The notes under the pieces: generated by a model
Database searches by the model: none
What the model saw: only the letters and a program-made list of their open reading frames with translations
Told to the model about the DNA's origin: nothing
Program-made: the position numbers and the translations under genes
Source of the DNA: Lytechinus variegatus
Lineage: Eukaryota; Echinodermata; Echinoidea; Temnopleuroida; Toxopneustidae
DNA: 64,000 bases
Assembly (NCBI RefSeq): GCF_018143015.1
Contig: NC_054744.1
Span: 6,357,559 to 6,421,558, forward strand
Reading direction: 5' to 3'
Part shown: in pieces, positions 1-12,485 of the stretch
Numbering within the stretch: the stretch's first letter is position 1
Layout of the letters: each line of letters begins with the position of its first letter

Positions 1-24
1 CGCGATGACGAACATCTTCATAAT

Positions 25-115
25 GAACAATAACGATAATAATAATACATGAGATTTGTACATCGCACTTTCCATCTTGATTAGATGCTCAAGGCGCTTC
101 AGAGCAAAACAACAA
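25..115 (-). repeat. SINE 3' tail fragment
   Basis: Read on the minus strand this has a GCGC-type tail ending 'gtgcgatgtacaaat' followed by ATT-rich triplets. That matches the tail style of the better-preserved SINE copies near 24.9 and 51.5 kb. It is only a fragment and no tRNA-like head is visible. Confidence 0.4.
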
Positions 116-589
116 CAAAAGCTACCTTTCTGAACAATGTCTATCAAAAACAGCTTTCTATGTTTTCAGGTCGCCCTTATATAGCTTGAAGGTGGTCACT
201 GAAGTCTGGGCTTTCAAGTCTGTAGGAGAGAATTCCACAGGAACTGGAATTTGTATTAAAGAGATTAGATGATAAGGATCGTAAGATTCTTGAGGGTTGG
301 TAATTATGCATAACTGAGGGGAGTACCATTGACTACATATGAAAACTAAAAAGAAGGATTTCAAAGACTATATGCGTTCTAAGCTTTCTCTACTTATTCT
401 GTTAAGAGTTAACAAAAATGAACTAGTATTTAAAAAGGGTGGTTAACAAACGAGGTATGGTCCAATAATCATCACTAGCATGATGCCCTATCCATGAACA
501 CAGAATGATAGACATCTATAATTTCTTACCAAGTTGTCTGAAACACAGTACGTGCAAGCCACATCGCAAAGAGACTCACAGATCATGCG

Positions 590-680
590 CGCATTGTTTT
601 ATTACGTCACAAGCGATGGTATGCGCATGCGTAGTTGTCTGAGCAACGTCATATTTTATGCATCTTATTTTGGCGCCTTG
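590..680 (+). promoter_or_regulatory. Probable core promoter of the SWEET gene
   Basis: About 230-320 bp upstream of the first coding exon. It contains a CRE-like TTACGTCA, an NRF1-like TGCGCATGCGTA, a second GC-rich 'atgcgcgc' block and an E2F-like TTTGGCGCC. This cluster of CpG-bearing sites stands out from the AT-rich surroundings and has the right orientation and distance for SWEET transcription. No TATA box is obvious. Start-site position and use are inferred. Confidence 0.45.
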
Positions 681-910
681 TAATAATGCATGCAATTAAT
701 GCGAATGAAGAGGATTGTATCATTCCTGGCGTGACCGTGGAACGACAAGGATATGGATTGGGCACGGCGCAAATGACACCCGGAGTTTCCGGCGACCTGT
801 CGGAGGAGAGTTTGGTCACGGGGGACCGGAGCACCTGCTGCTCTCATTGGAAAAAAAACACTGGACAATTTTGTGTGTAGGAAACAGAAGTTGAATAATC
901 AGAACTCATC

Positions 911-978
911 ATGGACCCCATGTTTATGTTTTCATGGCTAACTGTCCTGTGCACCGTCTACATGTATTTGTCTGGCAT
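911..978 (+). CDS. SWEET1: SWEET exon 1 (start codon, helix 1)
   Basis: ATG at 911 in the context catcATGG is followed by 22 codons, MDPMFMFSWLTVLCTVYMYLSG, plus two bases AT. A canonical donor GTAAGT lies at 979. The hydrophobic helix ending in SG matches the SWEET N-terminus, where the next residues are usually I/L-P. The exon ends in phase 2. Confidence 0.75.
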
Positions 979-3900
979 GTAAGTCCTAAAAATAGAAAAT
1001 ACAGTGCGTCCCAGAATAAACGAAACCGAGATTTAGCGATCATTTATCATAATTTAATCATAAATAAAATAGACAAATGACCTACCAATTTAAAGCTTAG
1101 AATCTCCTCTTTCATCTGATATTACTTAGGTTATTTCTTATTCACGCATGAGTGAGCAAAAACAATTTGAAGAAAGGATACCAAAAAGTCATTTGGCGGG
1201 GGGTATCTGGGTTTCAAAAAGAAACCCACATTTCTGAAAAGTTCAATATCTGCTCTTTAATTTGGTACCTAAATTACAGGAAATGGTCAAGAAATAAAAA
1301 AAGTTCTGGTCATTTGAAATAAGGCTTGTAATTCCATAATTTCATGAGATAAACGTGTTTTCACCGGTTTCCCACAGAAGCTTTCGCATGGTGAACAAAA
1401 GATTTAATGCATGGCTGATCGTCAACAAAACAGAGTGTCGAGTGAGTTTGAAAGCCAGCCTGGAGAACCTCTTAATTTTATGAAATTATTGAAATTCAAG
1501 CCTTATTTCAAATGACCAGAACTTTGTTATTTCTTGACCATTTTCTGTAATTTAGGTATCAAATTAAAGAGGAGATATTGAACTTTGCAAAAATGTGGTT
1601 TTCTTTTTGAAACCCAGATACCCCCCGCCAAATGAGTTTTTGATATCCTTTCTTCAAATTGTATTTGCTCACTCAGGCGTGAATGAGAAATAATCTAAGT
1701 AATATCAGATGAAAGAAGAGATTCTAAGCTTTAATTTGGTAGGTCATTTGTCTATTTTATTTCTGATTAAGTAACGATAAATGATCGCTAAATCTCGGTT
1801 TCGTTTTTTCTGGGACGCGCTGTATATGGTTTTCATGATATCGGGGATATGCCTATTAATGAATTATGAATGATGAAATCTAATTGTATGCCAGGCCAAG
1901 TGCATACAATAGGACAAAACTTTCTTTAAAAGGGCGTTTCAAACTATTGTTCTCATAAAGGAGACTAGTGGTTGGCGGGGTCGTCAAGCGCTCAACACGC
2001 ACCTTGAGATAGCTCCGGTCTATCTGTTTTAAATCCACTTTTTTAACCTTTTTGTTTTCATCATCTAAGTCTTATTTTGTTAACATCGTATTTTTAGCGT
2101 ATCTAAGTATCGCGGAAATCGTCGATTTCGCGTTTTTATCGATTTATAAACTCTAAATTTTGACCTGTTATTTTGTCTCAACATCATCCCTATCTCGGTG
2201 TGGAGTTATCAAGGGACCTATGTTGGTCAACTCATATTGACCAAATTTCATCAAAAGCCAATAGGATGTTGGGACTCTTAAAGAGAAATCTGCACTCTTG
2301 CAGGACTCGTACAAAGGAAATTGCATATAAAAATCTCTAATACGACCAAGGTTGGAATACTGCGCAGCAGTTTGGGATCCACAACACAAATCAGACCAGG
2401 ACAAATTAGAAAGGGTTCAACATAGAGCGGCTAGATTTACTTTGAAGGATTACAGTAGGGAATCTAGTGTCACCAAGATGCTACAAAAACTAAAGTGGGA
2501 CACATTGAAAGTCATCAGAAGTAAGGCTAGACTGACAACCTTGTACAAAGAGACACATGGATTTGTACCCTCCAACATATCAGCCCACCTTCAATCTCAA
2601 AACCCAACCAGTTGTAGATATCGAACAAGACAAAAGGGAACTCTCAAATACAATGTTATAAGATCAAATAAAGACTGCTACCGACACTCCCTGTATCCCA
2701 AGACCATCCCAGAATGGAACCTTCTCTCTGAGGATGTCAGAAATTCTAAAGACGTAGGAGTTTTCAAACTCAAACTTGAAAGTTTGGACATCAACACCCT
2801 TGTCTCCAAAGCACACTACCAAAATTAACTGTGTTTAGCGCTTGACCCCTAAACCCAAACGTACGCGACAACCAGATGCTGGTGATTGTACGTCAACGGA
2901 CAGATACAGATAGGTTGTAGTATATAAACCCTACTTCTCGAGGAAAATGATGTTAGACAAGTTTATATGACAATGACAATGATTTTATTTCTTTGACGGC
3001 CCCTCCTGGGGACATAGAAGAAATATAACAACTTATAACAATGGCAATAATAGGCATAAGAGGTAATACAAAGGTAACAAAATAAATAAATAAATAAAAA
3101 GACAGAAAAAAGAATCAAACATGGTGATAATAAATCATGTACAATACAAAATTTATGATAAAACAAAATATTTATCTATTTGACATTTTCATTAATAATA
3201 ATCCGATTTTATGCGCTTAATACATTGGGATGACGTTTCTAAGTGCTAGTTTTCTACAGATGCTTTGATACTGGTCATAGGATCCTGGCATGCCCGCTCA
3301 CAGTGTAATTATCCACTCCCTGGGGGAGCATTATTGTTTTTAATCAAACTGAAAAGAGATCCCCCCCCCCCGATGATCTCTAGACTTTCCTAAATTATAA
3401 TGGTGTGTGTATCACGTCATGGATTTCACTTGCTTTACTGTTTACAGATTGGGACCGTGCATGGGACCATGGACCCCCCCCCCCCCAACACATGCACAAA
3501 CACCAAAAAAAAAATAACCACCAAGAAAATAAAAGGAAAAAGAAAACCGTTTTCTGAATATAATATCAAACCTATCACAAAATTACAATTTTTAATCTAA
3601 AAAGTTTTTAAAAAGTTTCACGCATGCAGCTTTTCATGAATTTCGCCCAACACCCAATGTCTGGTTCCCTCACTGTAATTTTAGTCTCATTTATGCTACT
3701 GCCGGGTTCCTTTTCCCTTCAAAGTCACTTTTGAAATAATAAGGGCAGCAACCAACGAACGTAGAGGGCGCCTTCCTTAAATCTCCTCAGTATTAAAATC
3801 TATGGATTAGTAGTAAAATATTACTCAAAACCAGAAAAGTAGGCCTATACACCCTCCCACAGTCACACTAGTCTGCTGTGCAAACTCTTTACTTGAGTTA

Positions 3901-6519
3901 ATGGTCTGAATGTGCAGCCTACTCATGGCTTGTGTACCGAAGGCCCTCTCAAAACAGCAAGTTTAGTATGTGCTAGTCTTTGCGTGGAGACACACTTGTT
4001 AATCAAAGTTTCAATCAGGGTCTGTTCCTGCAGACTATACAGCCACACTGACAGAAACCGCAGCTTATGGACAGACAAAATCCATTATTATTTGAGACAA
4101 AGGAGCGCATTTTCGCTCAGCACCGTATAGAATATTCAAGAACAAAGTAAATGTATTTAAAGTGCCCGTCAAATGACAAAGAACATCCAGGAGGTCTTTG
4201 TCGAAAATTGGTGAACAGGAACAACAGTTTCATCCAAGTTTTGAAGCTGACAAAAAAGAGAAAATGTGTCGTTTGTTTATAATCAAGAACTAAACTGCTG
4301 TTTTTCATCAATTTTTTTAAAAAAGATTTCTGGGCTTATTTTCTCTAATCTTGAATCAACCGTAATACATCGCTGAACGAAAAACTCCCGAAGTAATGAA
4401 CTATAACGACCGGTTTTAGTTGGTTTCGTGAATTTCGTTGGTGTGGTATATGGATTTTTGGCACGCATCAGGCACGGAAATATACGACACCCCATCCTTC
4501 AGATGGGCGGAAGTATCTCTAATTGAAAACTTTGGAAATCCTTTTATTGGGCACTTCTTTGCAAATGGGGGAGGGGGTAATTTACCTATTTTATACAAAT
4601 TTATGTAAGTGAAAATATTTCATAAATATTGTTTTGGCTTACGTACAACAGACAAATAACAATTTTGGCGGCATATACTCTATGTTTTCATATTGTTATC
4701 ATTATTGTTTTGTTATCATAATCATATTTACTAAAATTATTTACATAAATTCCAACTACATGTAGTTCAATTCAATTCATTTTATACGAAATAGCAAATA
4801 AATCTAGGCATGATAGAAAATAACTGTACATTCAGAAAAGAACGAAATTGATATGAAAGGTATTTTAAGGAAGTATACAAAATAGTGAAACAAAGTTAAT
4901 CACTGTTTTTAATATCATCATCATTGTTCATTTTAATTAGTATTATAATAATTATTATCATTATTATTGTTATCAAATATCTTATATCAGTCATATTTTC
5001 CTTTCTGTTTTTTTTCTGCCGTTACTTGCCATACGTTATTTGTTCTGACTTTAAATGCATTAAAATGATGGTATTGATATTTCTTTGTTCTTTATTTTTC
5101 TCTGAGGTCGACTTGTACTCTTCTCTTCCGGGTTAGGTCAACAAACAATATCTCCTTCGTACCATTCATAACAACGGCCGTCAAGTAAGTACTATTCTCT
5201 TCCGGGTTAGGTCAACAAACAGTATATCTCATAACAACGGATGTCGAGTGAGTTGTAATAGAGAATTTTCACAATCACCAATCAGACGCTTTCTATAACA
5301 TAGAAAATCTCTTGTCAAAATCCTTCAATGACAAAACAGCCTTTATCGAAAATCGGTGAGCCAAAAGAACAGTGTCGTCCTGGGGACAAGTTGTCAGATC
5401 TGACATCTTCCTCTGATGTTGATTGGCTGAGAGGTACTATTACTATGGTAGGCCTATCTGTCGGATAAAATGGGACTTGTCGGATAAAACGTCCGACACG
5501 GTCCTTTCATGAAACGTACCCCTGGACTGTGGACAAACAATACATTTGCATTTTTGGGGGTCCGGTCCGAATCTTCGGACGATCTGCTGTCCAGGTCCTC
5601 CAACATTCGACAAAAACCTTTCAGCTGTTCCTTGTGATTTGACGTGTATTTTCAAGTGAATTTTTGACGAAAACGTCTGCGTAGTGATTGCGAAAATGCG
5701 CTACTTTAATTTCAGCGCCACCTCTAAAATGTTTATTACAAATACCCTAATTGGATGGATGATATTCCAATCATCGCACAAGCGAGAAGCAAATGCGCTA
5801 AATATGCACATTTTAAAGGTCAAGTCCACCTCAGAAAAAAATGTTGATTTGAATCAATAGAGAAAAATCAGACAAGCACAATGCTGAAAATTTCATCAAA
5901 ATCGGATGTAAAATGAGAAAGTTATGACATTTAAAAGTTTTGCTTATTTTCAACAAAATAGTAATACGAACGAGCCAGTTACATCTAAATGAGAGAGTTG
6001 ATGATGTCACCCACTCACCATTTCTTTTGTTTTTTTTATTGTTTGAACAATATTTCAATTTTTACGAATTTGACGATTAGGACCTCCTTGCCTGAAGCAC
6101 AAAATGTTAAAATAATGTAATTCCACGTGTTCAGGGAGGAATGAAACTTCATTTCACATGACAATGACGAGAAAATCAAAATACTTCATATTTCATATAA
6201 TAAAATACAAAAGAAATACTGAGTGAGTGATGTCATCAACTCTCTCATTTGGATGTAACTGGCTCGTTCATATAACTATTTTGTTGAAAATAAGCGAAAC
6301 TTTAAAATGCCTTTAAAACTTTAAAAACTTTCTTGTTTTACATCCGATTTTGATGAAATTTTCAGTGTTATGCTTGTTGAATTTTTCTCTTTTTATTCAA
6401 ATCAAGTTTTTGTTGGGGTGGACTTGTCCTTTAAGTAAATTTGAATTACAACGGAAGTGATTGGTCATCTTCTGTTTATTGTTACACTATAAATTTCTAG
6501 GATTGTAACTAAGGACATA

Positions 6520-6570
<51 letters not shown>

Positions 6571-8724
6571 CGAAAAATTACAAGACGATTTGACGTTGGT
6601 GATAGACCACAATTTTAATCCCTGAGCTTTCGGCCTTAGGCCTTCTTCATGGGTTCTATACAAAAATGAACGAAACAAAATCAATAGTACAGAAGGAGGA
6701 ACAGATGGACATATACATGTGATAAAATACGTAACAATGACGTTTTTACGTATACAATATATGCAAATACATATACATACATATACAAAATACATGCACA
6801 TATAAACATAAATACATATATATATATACATACATACATATGCACACATACACATATGATGTACATACATGACGAGAGTATATAGAAATAAATATGTATG
6901 TATCTAATGTGGGGTAATTTTACCTGGGTCTTTGGGGTCTTTCGAGCTTACTCGGAGGTGTGCAGTGTCGTGCGTTCGGTTTCTGGTGTGTAGAAAATGC
7001 GTGACTTAGGTTCATTCAAGTGAAACGGTAAAGGTATATGGTCAGGGTGGAGTATAGAGAACAAAATTATTACAACTATTCAATTCATGTAGATTTATAG
7101 TGTAAGTCCAAAGACAAAAAAAATAGACAAAGTTATAGTGTCCTTACACATTACATTGTTAGGTATACAACATTACATTGTTATCACACCGATAAATTCG
7201 AGAGGGTACATTATAAAGACTAGTTTAATCGAGACTGACCAAAATTTCAGCATTTAGTGTATTGATTATATTGCTCATCATTTCCGTTGAAAACATACCT
7301 CAATAAATTTATATCTGTAAAGGAAATTGGTCTTACCATGTAGGCGATTCGACTTATTTTCAATCAATTCTATTCTAAATTTATATCAATATAGAATATG
7401 TGTAAAGTGAAAAGTATCAACTTACCTGTTGTGATGTTGCCATGTGTGCTTTTCGTATGATGGTGAATTTCTCAATCTTTTTTACGAAATGGTCTATATG
7501 TTTTCATACACCAAAAGAAAAAAAAATATCCAGGATGTGTGCCTGTACATGTTTTGGATTGTTTTGGTTTTAGCCTGTTTGCCGAAGTAAGTTTAATACT
7601 TCCAATCGATTACTAGCACTTATAAATTTACCAACGAAATTTACATCAATATAGTGATAAAAAAGTACCAAGTTATTTTTGTAATGTTGCCATGTATGGG
7701 TTTCGACTTATGGTGAATTTCTCAACCATTTTGTATTGAATGGACAACATTTTTTCATTCATTAAAGTACATAATGATTCAAAATATGTAATGGCTGAAG
7801 AAATACTTACAATCGATTGCTGGAATTCACTCTTGAGAAAATAACTTTCATGATTAATGGCTTACTATTTGATTTCCAGCAATCGATTGCTGCCAAGTTC
7901 ACCATTACGTACACTCTTTGCATTCTGGACGGCTTGATGCCTGATTTATTTTTTGCCTTTCGTGATATTGCAATCTTTTAAATTAATACATAACAAAATT
8001 TAACATTACAACACAGGTAAAGTCAGTCGAACTTGTGCAACCGATTACAGGTAGTTACATGTACTTTGCTTTGTTTATAATAATGGATACTAAATTTAAG
8101 AAAAAAAAATCAATGTTAAAGTGTCAGTGACCTTACTCATTATGATATTTTTGTGTACGTAATCGTTGAATGATCTATGTAGCTATACTTGTTAGGTACT
8201 GTATATAGCTAATTATTGTAATGTTGTAGGAAAAAAACAATTTGTCTAATTTATTTTCAATATACGAAAGAACCTTTAAATACTTTTTGCTGTCAATATT
8301 CTTGCATGTACATGCTCAGTGGTATTTATTTTAAATCACTTTAGTATATAACTGTCTCTGTATCCATTTTTCTCAAAGGCATTGTACTAGCCTTGCCTCG
8401 CACCACATGTTTGCTTAATTTCGTTAATTGTAATCCAACAAGAAATTAATACCTGTACTGAATTTAATCGATCTGTTACCCGCAATTTTACACTGCATGT
8501 ATTCCGATTTTTACTATTCTTTTTAATTTATGTTTGGTTCTTTGACTAAGGTTTATCGATAGATTTTTATAGAATTATTTAGACAGGTTTCATTTCTTTA
8601 TTCACTTTTGTGATTACAACAATTCTGGTTCTACTTTCTGTTAACGTTAAGGTGGCCAGATGCTCGCAGGTTAGGACTTCATTGACCTCCCGTATGATTT
8701 GCTATCATTGTCATCATCATCATT

Positions 8725-8767
<43 letters not shown>

Positions 8768-8774
8768 CCACCAC

Positions 8775-8824
<50 letters not shown>

Positions 8825-11800
8825 CCACCACCATCATCATCATCATCATCATCATACTGTTCCGGCACAGAAAATTTACATACAAATCAGTTATCATATC
8901 TTCGATCTTAAAATCTTGGTAATATCGTTTTTTCTTCACGAGTAATGACATAGACATTTTTTCTATTTTCAATACAAACAATGCATCATGTAATAAATAT
9001 TACTCAACTGAAGATTTTACTTCTAAATTTAGAGACACAGAACACAAATTCAGTTTGCTTCACGTTAATGCCAGAAGTTTGAACAAAAACTTTGAATCAT
9101 TGGAATCATTACTCTTTACTCTAAATAATTTCAAATTCTCCATTATCGGTGTCACGGAAACATGGCTTCATAATAATTCACCTAACATATTCAACTTGCA
9201 AAACTATAATCTTATAAGGCGAGATCGTGAAGATCAAAGAGGAGGTGGTGTAGCATTTTACATCAATGAACATTTGCAGTTTAAAATAAGAAAAGAAATA
9301 TCATTAAAACAAAGTGAAACTCTATTCTTAGAAATCATGAAGCCGAAAGGCAAAAATATAATTATTGGATTAGTTTACAGACCCCCTCATGGCAATGCAA
9401 ATTTATTTTGCGAAGAGCTTGAAATATGCCTTCATACCATAACAAAAGAAGATAAACAAATATATCTAATGGGTGATTTTAACATTGACCTGTTATCCCA
9501 AAATAATGACAACGATTTATTCCTACACACTATGCATTCATTTGGTTATTATCCCCACATAGATCAACCGACCAGAATTGATAGCCATTCATCAACACTT
9601 ATCGACAACATATTTTCAAACATACTAAACAGAGATACTTCCAGCGGACTAATAATATCTGATATAGCTGATCATTTACCGGTTTTCTTATTATGTGATA
9701 ATGATATTTCAAAAGAAAATTCACCTAAATCTACAATGTATAGTAAAGAATCCCCAATAAATATTGAATCGTTTAAAAGTGATCTTGCGATTGAGGAATG
9801 GTTAGATGTATTTAATGAGTCAAATTCAGATATTGCTTACACAAATTTTAACCAAAAATTGCAGAAATATTACGATAAAAATTTTCCTCTATCACCTATC
9901 AAAAAAAGAAAAGCAAAAATGCCATGGATTACTAAAGCTATTCTACGATCCATACATACCAGAAATAAACTATACAAGACATTTTTAAAGAACCCTTCTA
10001 TTCAAAACAAAAATAAATATAAAACTTATAGAAATAGACTAACCAATATAATTCGGGCTTCTCGCAAATTGTTTTATTCCGAGAAACTTAACAAAATTAA
10101 ATCAAACATGAAAGCCACATGGGAGATCATCAACGATTTGATTGGCAAGAAACCCAAAGTATTACCTAAAGACAATTTCACAGTTCATGCTGCTGCAATA
10201 AATTCAGATGATGTAGCTGATACCTTTAATTCCTTTTCGTTAACATAGGACCCTCTTTGGCAAACAACCTTGCCAGACCAAACCAAAGTTTTGCAAAATT
10301 TCTTCCCACACCCATCAATTCTTCCCTATTCTTTAACCCCACAAATGTTCAGGAAATAATTGAAATAACAAAAAATCTCAAATCCAGCAAATCAAAGGGA
10401 TATGATAGAATTAGTACTTTCCTTCTTAAGCAGATCATACATTATATTGTCACTCCATTGTGTCATATTTTTAATCTGTCGATCAGCACCGGTAAATGTC
10501 CAGATCCCCTAAAAATTGCAAAGGTAAATCCTGTTTTAAAAAAAGACAATCCACATGAAATAACAAATTATAGGCCTATTTCTATTCTCCCCAGCATATC
10601 CAAAATATTAGAGAAGATTATTTACAAAAGACTTTATAAGTTCCTAGATACTTTTCAGTTTCTAAATTCAAACCAATATGGATTCAGGAAAGGGCATTCA
10701 ACTGATCAGGCTTTAATACAAATATACGATAAAATTACAAATGCAATGACAAATAAAGAACACATAATAGGAGTATTCATGGACCTAAGCAAAGCATTCG
10801 ACACTCTTGACCACCAGATTTTACTTAAAAAACTTGAAAATTATGGAATTCGGGGAATCACACTATCATGGTTTGAGAGTTATTTGACTGATAGAAAACA
10901 ATATGTCACTCACAATAATATTTCTTCTAATTTTCAGACAATAAAATGCGGAGTTCCACAAGGATCGATCCTTGGCCCCCTACTTTTCCTTATATATATT
11001 AATGATTTGACTACTGTAACGCTTTTATTATCATTTGTATTATTTGCCGATGACACAAACATTTTTTGTTCACACACTAGCTTAGAAACTTTAGTAGATA
11101 CATTTAATCGTGAATTACCTAAACTATCTTTATGGTTTAAATGTAATAGGCTATCACTTAATATAGACAAAACAAACTTTATGTATTTTAAGCATACAAG
11201 TTCACATATTACTGAGTTTCCATACGACATAAGCATAGATAATATTCCACTCAAAAGGAAAAAAGAAACAAAGTTTTTAGGTGTCACAATAGATGAAAAT
11301 TTAAATTGGAATGAACATATACGTTGTATAACTACTAACATCTCCAGAAACGTAGGTGTACTTTACAAAATGAAAAACATAATTCCTCATACTACACTCG
11401 TTTTACTCTACAATTCATTGATATTGCCGTATATATCGTACTGCAATATAGTTTGGGCAACGTGTGCAAAAACTAAAATTAATACAATATATTTATTACA
11501 GAAAAAAGCAATTCGAATTTGTACTAATTCGCAATATTTATCACACACAAATCCATTATTCCATAAACTAAAGACTCTAACTATTTTTGACATAAATTCA
11601 TTTCAAAGCTTACTGCTTATGTTCAAATACGTAAATAACATGCTCCCACCTTCATTTCACAATTTTTATACTATGAACACATCTATCCATTCATACCCTA
11701 CGCGGAACTCTTCTAATTTCCATTTAATCAACCCCAAATTGCTTATTGCGCAGAGATCCATAAGACACCATGGTCCTGATTTGTGGAACTCTCTACCAGA

Positions 11801-12442
11801 ATCTATAAAAAGATCCACGTCCCTTTACTCATTTAAAGCAAACGTTAAATCCATGTTGATATCAGAATATTTGAAGTAAAATTTCTGTGTCGTTGTGTCA
11901 TTAAAGCATCATCACCATCATCATCCTCTCCATCACCTTCATCTTCACCATTTCACCGTCATCTTCATCCTTATCATCTCCATCTTCAATGCTCAAATTA
12001 GATTACTGCTGTTTTTCATAAAATGTACTGTATATCGATTCTGCTGTATTAATGTATTATATTAATCAATGAGTTTTAACCTGGGGTTGTCATTTTTTCA
12101 AGCAATCTGCTTATGATGACAATCCTTCTCCTGCAAATTGTAAATGTTAACTAATTTGGTATGAGATCAATTTTGTTTGTAATGATAATTTTAGTACATT
12201 TAGTTATGATTCATGCCAAAAAAATTATCAATATACTATGTTTGTTATGTTATGGAAAATGTATTCTATACGAATTATGTAATTGCAGAAGTAAACAATA
12301 AAATCAAATCAAATTAATTATAAATTATACAAGTAAATGACTAGATACGGTTATAAATTGTAATGCAGTACATTAATTGAAATATATATATGTTCACCAA
12401 AAAATATATATATGTTCATAAAGTGTATTTATATATATATAT

Positions 12443-12485
<43 letters not shown>

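Larger units (their letters stand above)
8923..12316 (+). mobile_element. Nearly intact CR1/Jockey-type LINE
   Basis: Non-LTR retrotransposon with an apurinic-type endonuclease, reverse transcriptase and a 3' UTR ending in AATAAAATCAAATCAAAT. That tail recurs in a truncated copy at 25200-25433. The upstream limit is uncertain: the frame is open from 8923 after a stop at 8920, and a (CAT)n array lies just before. No separate ORF1 is visible, so this may be 5'-truncated. One frameshift divides the polyprotein. It lies in sense orientation in SWEET intron 1. Confidence 0.85.

Noticed and set aside
635..880. 81-aa open frame upstream of SWEET exon 1
   Set aside because: It overlaps the promoter-like region, has similar-sized frames on the opposite strand and shows no domain.
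8610..8981. Poly-His, Poly-Asp, Poly-Met and Poly-Ser frames
   Set aside because: All are translations of the (CAT)n microsatellite in different frames.
10934..11341. 135-aa minus-strand frame
   Set aside because: Shadow of the LINE reverse-transcriptase frame, which has clear catalytic motifs.
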